Below are positions 1 through 7,963 of a stretch of DNA of 64,000 bases, piece by piece. Positions within the stretch are counted from its first letter, which is position 1, and the number at the start of each line of letters is the position of its first letter. A model generated the notes under the pieces. It made no database searches. It worked only from the letters and a program-made list of their open reading frames with translations, and was not told the origin of the DNA. The stretch is from contig NZ_VYKJ01000001.1 in assembly GCF_008710095.1 (NCBI RefSeq), positions 248,001 through 312,000 of the forward strand. The letters run 5' to 3'. The translations under genes were made by a program, and so were the position numbers. The stretch comes from Affinibrenneria salicis. GTDB taxonomy: Bacteria > Pseudomonadota > Gammaproteobacteria > Enterobacterales > Enterobacteriaceae.

Positions 1-956
1 TGTTACTCTCCGCTCCCGTGCTGGCTAAACCGGTACTCACGGTATATACCTACGATTCATTCGCGTCGGAATGGGGCCCGGGCCCGGCAATTAAAAAAAC
101 CTTTGAACAACAGTGCGACTGCGAGCTGAAGTTCGTCGCGCTGGCCGACGGCGTTTCCCTGCTCAACCGCCTGCGAATGGAAGGAAAGAATAGCGAGGCC
201 GATGTGGTGCTGGGCCTGGATAATAACCTGCTGGAAGCCGCGGAAAAAACCGGTCTGTTCGTGCCCCATCGTCAGGATACGCCGCTGCTCAGCGTTCCCG
301 GCGGCTGGACGGACGATCTTTTCCTGCCCTACGACTACGGCTATTTCGCCTTCGTCTATGACAAAAACAAACTAAAAAACCCGCCGCGCAGCCTGCATGA
401 ACTGGTTGACGGACCGCAGTCGTGGAAAGTGATCTACCAGGATCCGCGCACCAGCACGCCGGGTCTGGGCTTACTGCTCTGGATGCAGCAAGTGTATGGC
501 GATCAAGCGCCGGAGGCCTGGCAAAAACTGGCGCGGAAAACCGTTACGGTCACCAAAGGCTGGAGCGAAGCCTACGGCCTGTTCCTGAAAGGAGAAGCCG
601 ATCTGGTGCTGAGCTACACCACTTCGCCCGCCTATCACATCATCGAAGAGAAAAAGGACAATTACGCCGCCGCCGGTTTCAGCGAAGGGCACTATATGCA
701 GGTGGAAGTCGCCGGCCAGCTCGCGGCCAGCAAAAATCCGGCGCTGGCCAGCCACTTTATGAGCTTTATTATCTCCCCGGCGTTCCAGCGCGCGATCCCG
801 ACCGGCAACTGGATGTATCCGGTGATCAAAATCGAACTGCCCGCCGCCTTCGATACCCTGCCGGTGCCGGAGAAAACGCTGGAATACAGCACGGAGCAGG
901 TGGCTAAACAGCGTAATGACTGGGTTCAGGCATGGCAACGCGCCGTCAGCCGTTGA
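1..956 (+). CDS. thiB: Thiamine ABC transporter periplasmic binding protein (5' end cut by window)
   Basis: Binds thiamine, TMP and TPP in the periplasm and delivers them to ThiPQ. The reading frame is open from the first bases: codons before the GTG at 18 read LLSAPVLA, the end of a signal peptide, so the true start lies left of the window and cleavage would fall before KPVLTVYTYDSF. Long stretches match E. coli ThiB, including the DVVLGLDNNLL and TVTKGWSEAYGLFLKGE segments and the C-terminal WQRAVSR. The stop overlaps thiP by 25 nt, the usual tight thiBPQ operon. Any TPP riboswitch would lie upstream and is not visible here. Confidence 0.96.
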   Translation, partial: LLSAPVLAKPVLTVYTYDSFASEWGPGPAIKKTFEQQCDCELKFVALADGVSLLNRLRMEGKNSEADVVLGLDNNLLEAAEKTGLFVPHRQDTPLLSVPGGWTDDLFLPYDYGYFAFVYDKNKLKNPPRSLHELVDGPQSWKVIYQDPRTSTPGLGLLLWMQQVYGDQAPEAWQKLARKTVTVTKGWSEAYGLFLKGEADLVLSYTTSPAYHIIEEKKDNYAAAGFSEGHYMQVEVAGQLAASKNPALASHFMSFIISPAFQRAIPTGNWMYPVIKIELPAAFDTLPVPEKTLEYSTEQVAKQRNDWVQAWQRAVSR

Positions 957-2542
957 TTGCCGGTTGGCTATGGCCGGGACTACTGGCCGCCGTTTTGCTG
1001 ATTCTGGTCGCCGCGCTGGCGTTCGGCGCGCTGTGGCGCCATTCGCCGGACAGCCAGTGGCGGACCATCTGGCAGGACGATTATCTGTGGCACGTTATTC
1101 GTTTCACCTTCTGGCAGGCGCTGCTTTCCGCTCTGCTTTCCGTCGCGCCGGCCATCCTGCTGGCGCGCGCCCTCTACCGGCGGCGTTTCCCCGGACGTCT
1201 GTGGCTGCTGCGTTTATGCGCGATGACGCTGGTTCTGCCGGTGCTGGTGGCGGTTTTCGGTATCCTTAGCGTCTACGGCCGCCAGGGATGGCTGGCGTGG
1301 CTGTTGAACGGGCTGGGGCTGAAATACGCGTTCTCTCCTTATGGGCTGCCGGGCATTTTGCTGGCGCACGTATTCTTCAATCTGCCGCTGGCGACCCGCC
1401 TGCTGCTGCAGGCGCTGGAAGGCATCGCCACCGAACAGCGCCAGCTCGCCGCGCAGCTCGGTATGAACGGCTGGCAGCATTTTCGTCTGGTGGAGTGGCC
1501 GCCGCTGCGCCGTCAGTTGCTGCCCGCCGCCGCGTTGATCTTTATGCTGTGCTTCGCCAGCTTCGCCACGGTACTGTCGCTGGGCGGCGGGCCGCAGGCC
1601 ACCACCATCGAGCTGGCCATCTATCAGGCGCTGAGTTTCGATTACGAGCCCGGTCGCGCCGCGTTGCTGGCCTTAATTCAGATGACCTGCTGCCTCGGCC
1701 TGATCTTGCTCAGCCAGCGGCTGAACAAGGTGCTGCCGACCGGTTTCAGCCAGCAATACAGCTGGCGCAATCCACAGGACTCGCTGTTCCGCCGCCTGTA
1801 CGACGGCGCGTTGATTGGCGCCGCCCTGCTGCTGCTGCTGCCGCCGCTGCTCGCCGTGATCGCCGACGGCCTGAATCCCTCGCTGCTTAGCGTATTGCGA
1901 CAGCCGGCGCTTTGGCAGGCGCTGCTTACCTCGCTGCTGATTGCCGCCGGCGCCGGTCTGCTATGCGTCATGCTGACCCTGATGCTGCTGTGGAGCAGCC
2001 GGGAACTGCGCCAGCGTCAGCGTTACCTGCCGGGCCAGTTGCTGGAATTGAGCGGGATGCTGATCCTCGCGATGCCGGGCATCGTGCTGGCCACCGGTTT
2101 TTTTCTGCTGCTGACCAGCACCGTTGGCCTTCCGCGCTCGCCCTGGGGGCTGGTGATAATGACCAACGCGCTGATGGCGATCCCCTATGCGTTAAAGGTG
2201 CTGGAAAATCCAATGCAGGATATCGCCGCGCGCTTTACGCCGCTGTGCCAGTCGCTGGGCATTCGCGGCTGGTCGCGCTTTACCCTCATTGAACTGCGCG
2301 CCCTGCGTAAACCGTTCGCCCAGGCGCTGGCCTTCGCCAGCGTCCTGTCGATGGGCGATTTCGGCGCAATAGCCCTGTTCGGCAGCGAACAATTCCGCAC
2401 GCTGCCGTTTTATCTGTATCAGCAGATCGGCGCTTATCGCAGCGAAAACGGTGCGGTAACCGCCATGATCCTGCTGATATTGTGCTTTTCCCTGTTTACT
2501 CTGATAGAAAAACTGACGGGCCGCCATGCTAATCCTCGATAA
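932..2542 (+). CDS. thiP: Thiamine ABC transporter permease
   Basis: Inner-membrane permease of the thiamine/TPP importer. At 536 residues it has the same length as E. coli ThiP. It is strongly hydrophobic, with a first membrane segment at about residues 10-32 and two repeated permease halves typical of fused ABC permeases. EAA-type loops are visible near [19 protein letters not shown] and [19 protein letters not shown], which contact the ATPase. The start overlaps thiB by 25 nt and the end overlaps thiQ by 17 nt, implying translational coupling. Confidence 0.96.
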   Translation: MATRRQPLIAGWLWPGLLAAVLLILVAALAFGALWRHSPDSQWRTIWQDDYLWHVIRFTFWQALLSALLSVAPAILLARALYRRRFPGRLWLLRLCAMTLVLPVLVAVFGILSVYGRQGWLAWLLNGLGLKYAFSPYGLPGILLAHVFFNLPLATRLLLQALEGIATEQRQLAAQLGMNGWQHFRLVEWPPLRRQLLPAAALIFMLCFASFATVLSLGGGPQATTIELAIYQALSFDYEPGRAALLALIQMTCCLGLILLSQRLNKVLPTGFSQQYSWRNPQDSLFRRLYDGALIGAALLLLLPPLLAVIADGLNPSLLSVLRQPALWQALLTSLLIAAGAGLLCVMLTLMLLWSSRELRQRQRYLPGQLLELSGMLILAMPGIVLATGFFLLLTSTVGLPRSPWGLVIMTNALMAIPYALKVLENPMQDIAARFTPLCQSLGIRGWSRFTLIELRALRKPFAQALAFASVLSMGDFGAIALFGSEQFRTLPFYLYQQIGAYRSENGAVTAMILLILCFSLFTLIEKLTGRHANPR

Positions 2543-3173
2543 ACTAACCTACCGGTATCAACACCATCCGATGTGCTTCGATCTGCGGATGCGAGCGGGC
2601 GAGCGGGTTGCCGTGCTGGGCCCAAGCGGGGCGGGTAAAAGCACGCTGCTGAGCCTGATCGCCGGCTTTCTGGCGGCGGACGGCGGTCAGCTACGGATCA
2701 ACGGCCAGGATCACCGGCTGACCCCGCCCGCGCGGCGGCCGGTTTCCATCCTGTTTCAGGAAAATAATCTGTTCCCGCACCTGACCGTTGAACAAAATAT
2801 CGGTCTGGGGCTGCACCCCGGCCTGCGCCTCAACGACGAGCAGCGCGACACCCTGCGCCAGATTGCACGCCAGGTAGGACTGGCCGATTTGTTGACTCGC
2901 CTGCCGGCCCAGCTTTCCGGCGGTCAGCGCCAGCGCGCCGCTCTGGCCCGCTGTCTGGTGCGCAGCCAGCCGGTGTTATTGCTGGATGAGCCTTTCTCGG
3001 CGCTTGACCCGGCTCTGCGCCAGGAGATGCTGCAGCTGCTGGAAAACGTCTGCGACCAGCGTCAGCTGACCTTACTGATGGTGTCGCACAATATGGATGA
3101 TGCGGCCTGGATCGCCAGCCGCATCGTCACCGTAACAGACGGACGCATCAGCGACGATCGGGCAATCGGCTAA
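2526..3173 (+). CDS. thiQ: Thiamine ABC transporter ATPase
   Basis: ATP-binding subunit that powers thiamine import with ThiBP. Walker [10 protein letters not shown] is at residues 32-40, the Q-loop is in the [16 protein letters not shown] stretch, the signature is LSGGQRQR and Walker B is VLLLDEP, followed by an H-loop in MVSHNMDDA. It has 215 residues, slightly shorter than the E. coli protein. The ATG lies inside the end of thiP. No clear rho-independent terminator follows; the next 200 bp lead into the ivbL leader. Confidence 0.96.
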   Translation: MLILDKLTYRYQHHPMCFDLRMRAGERVAVLGPSGAGKSTLLSLIAGFLAADGGQLRINGQDHRLTPPARRPVSILFQENNLFPHLTVEQNIGLGLHPGLRLNDEQRDTLRQIARQVGLADLLTRLPAQLSGGQRQRAALARCLVRSQPVLLLDEPFSALDPALRQEMLQLLENVCDQRQLTLLMVSHNMDDAAWIASRIVTVTDGRISDDRAIG

Positions 3174-3300
3174 TCAAAGCGAATCGGCGGAGAAGCTATC
3201 CGGTGGCGCCGGCCGGCAGCGGCGTAGAAAAGATCGGTCGCTCATCGAGCAATGCAGCGGCGCACAATGTGATCGGCCGCAAAGTTCTATTTTTTTGTCC

Positions 3301-3375
3301 GCCGGGGGGCTTGTTCCCGTTTTGTTAAACATGGTTAGATAATCCGGTCTGTAACTCTTTGGATAAAGGTACCCC
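3301..3375 (+). promoter_or_regulatory. Probable ivbL-ilvBN promoter region
   Basis: The 202 bp between thiQ and ivbL hold no gene. A TAGATA box at 3336-3341 with a TTGTTC box at 3311-3316 (19-bp spacing, longer than ideal) is the best promoter candidate before the leader peptide. The AAAGG at 3365-3369 serves as ribosome binding site for ivbL. The promoter boxes are a guess from sequence; the position directly before the leader is what supports them. Confidence 0.35.
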
Positions 3376-3474
3376 GTGAATCATTCCGCCACGCTTTTCG
3401 CTCTACGCAACGCCGCGCTCATTGACGCGGTCGTCGTCGTGCGCGTGGTGGTGGTGATCGGCTGCGCGCCGTAA
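3376..3474 (+). CDS. ivbL: ilvB operon leader peptide (attenuation peptide)
   Basis: A 32-codon ORF starting with GTG, preceded by AAAGG. Its C-terminal part reads AVVVVRVVVVIGCAP, nearly the same as the AVVVVRVVVVVGNAP end of E. coli IvbL. The nine-codon VVVVRVVVV run is the sensor: when charged Val-tRNA (and Leu-tRNA in E. coli) is scarce, the ribosome stalls here and ilvBN transcription continues. The first half differs from E. coli. It is the only gene between thiQ and ilvB. Confidence 0.9.
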   Translation: MNHSATLFALRNAALIDAVVVVRVVVVIGCAP

Positions 3475-3501
3475 CGGGTTCCGAATCCAACTGATTCCTC
3501 A

Positions 3502-3528
3502 ACCCCGCCGGCGCAAGTCGAGCGGGGT
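3502..3528 (+). promoter_or_regulatory. Strong hairpin in ilvBN leader, attenuator candidate
   Basis: Stem ACCCCGC (3502-3508) pairs with GCGGGGT (3522-3528), extended by CGGC/GTCG around a GCAA tetraloop, with one bulged A. It begins 28 nt after the ivbL stop, where an attenuator would be expected. There is no run of T after it, so as written it is not a standard rho-independent terminator. It may act as an antiterminator or processing structure, or the attenuator may have been altered. Confidence 0.45.
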
Positions 3529-3570
3529 GTCCTGTACCCCTCCCGCTTCGAAAAGTGCCCCGGCTTAGCT

Positions 3571-3628
3571 ATCCCAATAGATTTCAGGTTACAGGAAGGC
3601 GGCAAACGAACAGATTCTGGGGGAACGC
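3571..3628 (+). repeat. ERIC-like repeat fragment in ilvBN leader
   Basis: The stretch reads like the left arm of an ERIC/IRU element: CAGGTTACAGGAAGGCGGCAA followed by a GATTC-GGGGG core remnant. The same arm (AATTCGAGTTGCAGGAAGGCGGCAAG type) is found at 10631, 11489 and 13318. It sits between the ivbL leader peptide and ilvB and helps explain the long (251-nt) gap between them. The right arm is degenerate, so the exact end is uncertain. Confidence 0.45.
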
Positions 3629-3725
3629 CCCGGGTCCGCGACAAACTTCCCGCCGGGGAAAATCCCATAACGGCGCGGACGACAGTGCCAGCCTGCCGGC
3701 AACCTGAAAGATAAAGGGAATAAGG

Positions 3726-5396
3726 ATGCCTTTTATGCGTTATACCGGAGCTCAGTTGATCGTCCGCCTGCTGGAGCGGCAGGGTATCACCACCGTCGCG
3801 GGGATTCCCGGCGGCGCCGCGTTGCCGCTGTACGATGCGCTGGGACACAGCGATACGATTCGTCATATTCTGGCGCGCCATGAACAGGGCGCCGGTTTTA
3901 TGGCGCAGGGCATGGCCCGCGCCAGTGGAAAAACGGCGGTATGTCTGGCTTCCAGCGGCCCCGGCGCCACTAACCTGGCCACGGCGATTGCCGATGCCAA
4001 ACTCGACTCCATTCCGCTGGTGTGCATTACCGGCCAGGTGTCCTCGGCGATGATCGGCACCGATGCCTTTCAGGAAGTGGACACTTACGGCATGTCGATT
4101 CCGCTGACCAAACACAACTACCTGGTGCGCGACATCGGCGAACTGCCGCGCGTGATCCCGGAGGCGTTTCGCATCGCCGCCTCCGGCCGCCCCGGCCCGG
4201 TGTGGATCGACATCCCCAAAGACGTCCAAACCGCCTCGATCGAACTGGACAGTCTGCCGGAACCGGGCCGCGCCGACGATGCGCCGTCCATTGATAGCGC
4301 CGCCGTCGCCCAGGCGGCGGCCATGATAAACGCGGCGCAGCGGCCGGTTTTATATCTGGGCGGCGGCATTATCAGCGCCGGCGCCCACCGCCAGGCGGTC
4401 GAACTGGCCGAGCGCGCCATGCTGCCCACCACCATGACGCTGATGGCGCTGGGCGCTATGCCGGCCGACCACCCGCTATCGCTGGGGATGCTGGGAATGC
4501 ACGCCGCGCGCGCCACCAATCTGATCCTGCAACAGGCGGATTTGCTGATCGTGTTGGGCGCGCGCTTTGACGATCGCGCCATCGGCAAAGCCGAACAGTT
4601 TTGCCCGCAGGCCGGCATCATCCATATCGATATCGATCGCGGCGAACTGGGGAAAATTCGACAGCCGCACATTGCTCTGCATGCCGATGTGGCGCAGGCG
4701 CTGGACCGCTTGCTGCCGCTGATCACGCCGCAGCGACGCGACGGCTGGCGCGAGGCGGTCGACGCGCTGCAGCGTGAGTTCCCCCGCCGCCCCGCCGTGG
4801 AGAACCCGCTCAGCCCCTACGGTCTGATTCGGGCGGTGGCCGATGCGCTGGACGACAGCGCCATCATTACCACCGACGTCGGGCAGCACCAGATGTGGGT
4901 GGCGCAATCCTATCCGCTGCGGCGCCCGCGCCAGTGGCTGACCTCCGGCGGGCTGGGCACCATGGGGTTCGGTCTGCCGGCCGCGCTGGGCGCCGCACTG
5001 GCGGAGCCGCAGCGTAAAGTCGTTTGCTTCTCCGGCGACGGCAGCCTGATGATGAATATTCAGGAGATGGCGACGGCAGCCGAGGAAGGGCTGGACGTCA
5101 AAATTATTCTGATGAACAACCAGTCGCTTGGACTGGTGCATCAGCAACAGGATCTGTTCTTTGGACAGCGCATTTTCGCCGCCGATTACCGCTACCGCAC
5201 CGATTTCGTCAAAATCGCCGCCGGTTTCGGCTTTGCCACCTGCGACTTAAACCAGAGCGCCGATCCGCGCGCGGCGCTGGCAGAAGCCCTGAGCCAACGG
5301 GGACCGGCGCTGATCCACGCCCTGATCGATGTGAATGAAAAAGTGTATCCGATGGTGCCGCCGGGCGCCGCCAACACCGAGATGATTGGAGACTAA
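3726..5396 (+). CDS. ilvB: Acetohydroxyacid synthase I large subunit
   Basis: Catalyses condensation of two pyruvates to acetolactate, or pyruvate with 2-ketobutyrate, the first common step of valine/leucine and isoleucine synthesis. It needs TPP, Mg and FAD. It has 556 residues (E. coli IlvB 562). Visible features are the catalytic Glu in RHEQGAGFMAQGMA, the FAD region VLGARFDDRAIG, and the TPP motif GDGSLMMN (about residue 437) through to MNNQ. The end MVPPGAANTEMIGD matches IlvB rather than IlvI or IlvG. Expression is probably set by the ivbL leader upstream. ilvN follows after 4 nt. Confidence 0.96.
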   Translation: MPFMRYTGAQLIVRLLERQGITTVAGIPGGAALPLYDALGHSDTIRHILARHEQGAGFMAQGMARASGKTAVCLASSGPGATNLATAIADAKLDSIPLVCITGQVSSAMIGTDAFQEVDTYGMSIPLTKHNYLVRDIGELPRVIPEAFRIAASGRPGPVWIDIPKDVQTASIELDSLPEPGRADDAPSIDSAAVAQAAAMINAAQRPVLYLGGGIISAGAHRQAVELAERAMLPTTMTLMALGAMPADHPLSLGMLGMHAARATNLILQQADLLIVLGARFDDRAIGKAEQFCPQAGIIHIDIDRGELGKIRQPHIALHADVAQALDRLLPLITPQRRDGWREAVDALQREFPRRPAVENPLSPYGLIRAVADALDDSAIITTDVGQHQMWVAQSYPLRRPRQWLTSGGLGTMGFGLPAALGAALAEPQRKVVCFSGDGSLMMNIQEMATAAEEGLDVKIILMNNQSLGLVHQQQDLFFGQRIFAADYRYRTDFVKIAAGFGFATCDLNQSADPRAALAEALSQRGPALIHALIDVNEKVYPMVPPGAANTEMIGD

Positions 5397-5400
5397 CGCC

Positions 5401-5694
5401 ATGTTAAATCAGACCACGCCCGCCCAGGTTACGCTGGAATTATCGGTACGCAACCACCCTGGCGTCATGTCCCACGTGTGCGGCCTGTTTGCCCGCCGGG
5501 CCTATAACGTCGAAGGAATACTCTGCATGCCGCTGCCCGGCGGTCAGCAAAGCCGCATCTGGCTGCTGGTGCAGGACGACCAGCGCCTGCCGCAGATGAT
5601 CAGCCAGGTGGAGAAACTGGAGGATATTCTGGCGGTAAGGCGCCACGGCGCGGAAATGCAAATATTTTCGCAGGTGGCGGAGTTTTATCGCTAG
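5401..5694 (+). CDS. ilvN: Acetohydroxyacid synthase I regulatory subunit
   Basis: Small ACT-domain subunit that activates IlvB and confers valine feedback inhibition. It has 97 residues. The ATG at 5401 is chosen because GGAG at 5388-5391 is well placed and the N-terminus then aligns with E. coli IlvN; the in-frame TTG at 5386 lies inside ilvB. The conserved ACT segment is VRNHPGVMSHVCGLFARRAYNVEGILC. No obvious terminator follows. The 171 bp to the next gene hold only a CCCCGC...GCGGGG inverted repeat near 5757-5773. Confidence 0.95.
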   Translation: MLNQTTPAQVTLELSVRNHPGVMSHVCGLFARRAYNVEGILCMPLPGGQQSRIWLLVQDDQRLPQMISQVEKLEDILAVRRHGAEMQIFSQVAEFYR

Positions 5695-5756
5695 CCTCTC
5701 TCCTGCGCGGAGACTGCAGAACAGGGGACGAGAAGGATGGAAACAGGGACGTCATC

Positions 5757-5773
5757 CCCGCACAGGCGGGGCG
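5757..5773. repeat. Short GC-rich inverted repeat
   Basis: CCCCGC-ACAG-GCGGGG type palindrome within a CGTCATCCCCGC context, resembling small dispersed palindromic elements common in bacterial intergenic DNA. It lies between the convergent ilvN and the DUF4150 gene and could help terminate both transcripts, though there is no T-run. Confidence 0.35.
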
Positions 5774-5865
5774 GGGCTCAAAAGAAGGGGCGAGGATGCG
5801 GGAGGAACGACCGTGGCCGTCGCGCGCCACCGTCCCCTCCCGCGCAACCCGCGGGCGCCGAATAA

Positions 5866-6258
5866 TTAGGGCGCCAGCATCAGCACCTTAAACTGACTCG
5901 GCACAATGCGCATACCGATCGCATTGGTGGAGTTTTGCAGGCTAATGCTGGTCAGACGCGTCGCCGGCGTCCCTTTCAGCAGCACGGTAAACGCGCCGGT
6001 GAGATGGCGGGACGGCCCCATGACCGTGCCGGACGCCACGCCGGTAGCCACGCCGGGGTTATCGCCATTGGTCAGCGGCGTCACCGTCGCCATATTGTGC
6101 GCCGGCATGCCCATAAACAGGATATTCAGCGCATTGGGAATGGCGGTCGGGCCCAGCGCGATATCCGGATAGGGGATCGGCACCGGAGCCGGCGTTGGGG
6201 TCAGACAAACATCGGGAAAGGCCAGATCGACGCCCATTAACTGACAGTTAGCAAACAT
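5866..6258 (-). CDS. DUF4150 PAAR-like T6SS tip protein, no toxin domain
   Basis: A 130-residue protein of the DUF4150 (PAAR-like) type: N-terminal MFANCQLMGVDLAFPDVCLTP, proline-rich TPAPVPIPYP, and the conserved TAIPNALNILFMGMPAHNMAT and PSRHLTGAFTVLLKGTPATRLTS segments. Such proteins cap the VgrG spike of T6SS, often as the N-terminal domain of a toxin. Here the protein ends right after the PAAR-like domain, and the next gene downstream is the convergent ilvN. It has a good ribosome site (AAGGAG) and is the last gene of the minus-strand operon, 9 nt after the DUF3540 gene. Confidence 0.88.
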   Translation of the reverse strand: MFANCQLMGVDLAFPDVCLTPTPAPVPIPYPDIALGPTAIPNALNILFMGMPAHNMATVTPLTNGDNPGVATGVASGTVMGPSRHLTGAFTVLLKGTPATRLTSISLQNSTNAIGMRIVPSQFKVLMLAP

Positions 6259-6267
6259 TGCAGCTCC

Positions 6268-6879
6268 TTATCCCATATGGATCTGTTCGGAATCCACTTT
6301 AGTGATCGCCTTTGAAGTGATCAGCGTATTTTCTGCGTGCAGCCGGGCGTAATCTTCCGCCTTCATATCGAGCTGACCGGCGCGCACCTGCTCCGTCTGG
6401 GTGGTTTTACGCAGTAAATGGTGACTGATTTGCGTTACGGTGTGCCAGACGGACTCGGCGCGCTTGCCGACGATGCGTGACAGACTCACCCAGGCGGATA
6501 CCGACTCGCCGCTGTATTTCATCTGGCTGATATGGCAATCGCCCTCTTCCGCCGTCACCCGCAGCGTCGGACTGCTCAGGCTCAGTTCTCCGTTGCTGGA
6601 AATACGCAAATCGCCGGCGACGTTCAGTTGCGCCGGCTGATGCGTTGCGGCGCGCTCCAGCACCGCCAGCAGCCAGACCTGTTCGTCCGTGCTGGCGATC
6701 AACACCCGGTCGCCGATTTCGGCGGCGATAACGCAACTGGCTGCGCGGCGGCAGTGCCAGCCGCGCCCTTCACACTCAACCGTCAGACTGCCGTCGGCGA
6801 ACAGGTGGGTGACCAGGCCCGCGGACTGCAGAGGCGGAGTCAGCGACAACGCCAGCGCATGGTTAACTTTATTCATCAT
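6268..6879 (-). CDS. DUF3540 protein of a T6SS vgrG operon
   Basis: About 203 residues matching the DUF3540 family found between pentapeptide/DUF2169 and DUF4150 genes in vgrG operons. Recognisable parts are a beta-rich N-terminal domain (GLVTHLFADGSLTVECEGRGWHCRRAASC), then GDRVLIAS and LWLLAVLER-like strands. The second half (LSLSSPTLRVTA, VRAGQLDMKAEDYARLHAENT) looks like a short beta-helix. The start at 6879 (or the adjacent ATG at 6876) is supported by AAGGA. A longer frame begins at 6918 inside the upstream gene and is less likely. The exact biochemical role is unknown; context suggests tip assembly. Confidence 0.82.
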   Translation of the reverse strand: MMNKVNHALALSLTPPLQSAGLVTHLFADGSLTVECEGRGWHCRRAASCVIAAEIGDRVLIASTDEQVWLLAVLERAATHQPAQLNVAGDLRISSNGELSLSSPTLRVTAEEGDCHISQMKYSGESVSAWVSLSRIVGKRAESVWHTVTQISHHLLRKTTQTEQVRAGQLDMKAEDYARLHAENTLITSKAITKVDSEQIHMG

Positions 6880-6892
6880 CAACGTCCTTCTT

Positions 6893-7963
6893 TTAAATAC
6901 GGCTTTGTCTTTGCACACTCCAGGCTTCGGCGCTCAATAATTCCTCATCGTAATCGATAATACCTTTACGATCGGAAAAATGCGCGCCGTCCTGACGGGC
7001 GCGATGAAAGCGGGAGCGGGAAAACGTGGCGCCACGAAAATCGACGCCGCTAACGTCGGCATAACTCAGATCGGCATAGGTCAGATCGCTCATCACGAAT
7101 TTAGCGCCTCGGGCGTCAACCCGCTGCAGGATACTCTGAAAAAAACGGCTCTGACTGAAATCGGCCTGGTGCAGGCAGGCGCCGACCAGTATCGCCTGAT
7201 CAAACAGACTGCCCTGGCATTGCGCCATCGACAGATCCGCCTGCATTAGCAGCGCCTGTGAAGCATTCACCTGACGCAGTTGCGCGCCTTTCAGCGAGGC
7301 GCCTTTAAAATTGCACTGCGTTAACTGAGCGCCATTGAAATTGACGCCGTCCAGCAGGTTGTCAGTAAACTGGCAGCCGGTGAAATGCTGCTGCGCATAA
7401 GACTTACCGCGATGATCGCAGGCAAAAAACACCACTCGCTCAAACGTAGTGGCGCTGAAATCCGTACGGCGCAGATCGATGCCATAGAAAGTGACCAGCA
7501 AACAACGCTGACGGTCAAAACGCGCCTCACCCAGCGGCGACTCGAAGAAGGTCGCGCGATCGAGCACGGCTTCGCTGAACTGACTGCCCTGCAGCGCGCA
7601 TTTCATCATCTGCGTTTTATCAAGCTGGCTGCGCATGAATCGCGCGTTGGTCAACGCGCACTGATTAAATATGCACTCGGTCAGCGTGGTGCCCACCGCG
7701 CTAAGATTATTCATTTCACAATCGTTAAATACCGTTTGCTGCAGCCGGGCGTTGTCCAGACGCGCATCGTTGAGCCTGCATTCGGTCAGCACGCTTTCAT
7801 GCAGGTTAGTCTCGCGCAAATCGGCCGCGCTGAAATCCACTTCCTGCAGAATTCCGCCGGACAGATCCAATCCACGCAGATCGGCTCCCCGCAGCGACAC
7901 ATTGCTTACCGCCTCGCCGCTCTTCACCTTCTGCTGCAGCTGCGCTGCGCTAAGCGTTGTCAT
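6893..7963 (-). CDS. Pentapeptide-repeat protein of the T6SS operon
   Basis: 356 residues built almost entirely of pentapeptide repeats (A(D/N)LXX type, e.g. ADLRGLDLSGG, ADLRETNLHES, ARLDNARLQQT, ADLTYADLSYA), which fold as a right-handed quadrilateral beta-helix. The start overlaps the stop of the DUF2169 gene by 4 nt (ATGA), so the two are translationally coupled. Function is unknown. In vgrG operons such proteins accompany DUF2169 and DUF3540 proteins and are presumed structural or adaptor parts. Confidence 0.88.
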   Translation of the reverse strand: MTTLSAAQLQQKVKSGEAVSNVSLRGADLRGLDLSGGILQEVDFSAADLRETNLHESVLTECRLNDARLDNARLQQTVFNDCEMNNLSAVGTTLTECIFNQCALTNARFMRSQLDKTQMMKCALQGSQFSEAVLDRATFFESPLGEARFDRQRCLLVTFYGIDLRRTDFSATTFERVVFFACDHRGKSYAQQHFTGCQFTDNLLDGVNFNGAQLTQCNFKGASLKGAQLRQVNASQALLMQADLSMAQCQGSLFDQAILVGACLHQADFSQSRFFQSILQRVDARGAKFVMSDLTYADLSYADVSGVDFRGATFSRSRFHRARQDGAHFSDRKGIIDYDEELLSAEAWSVQRQSRI

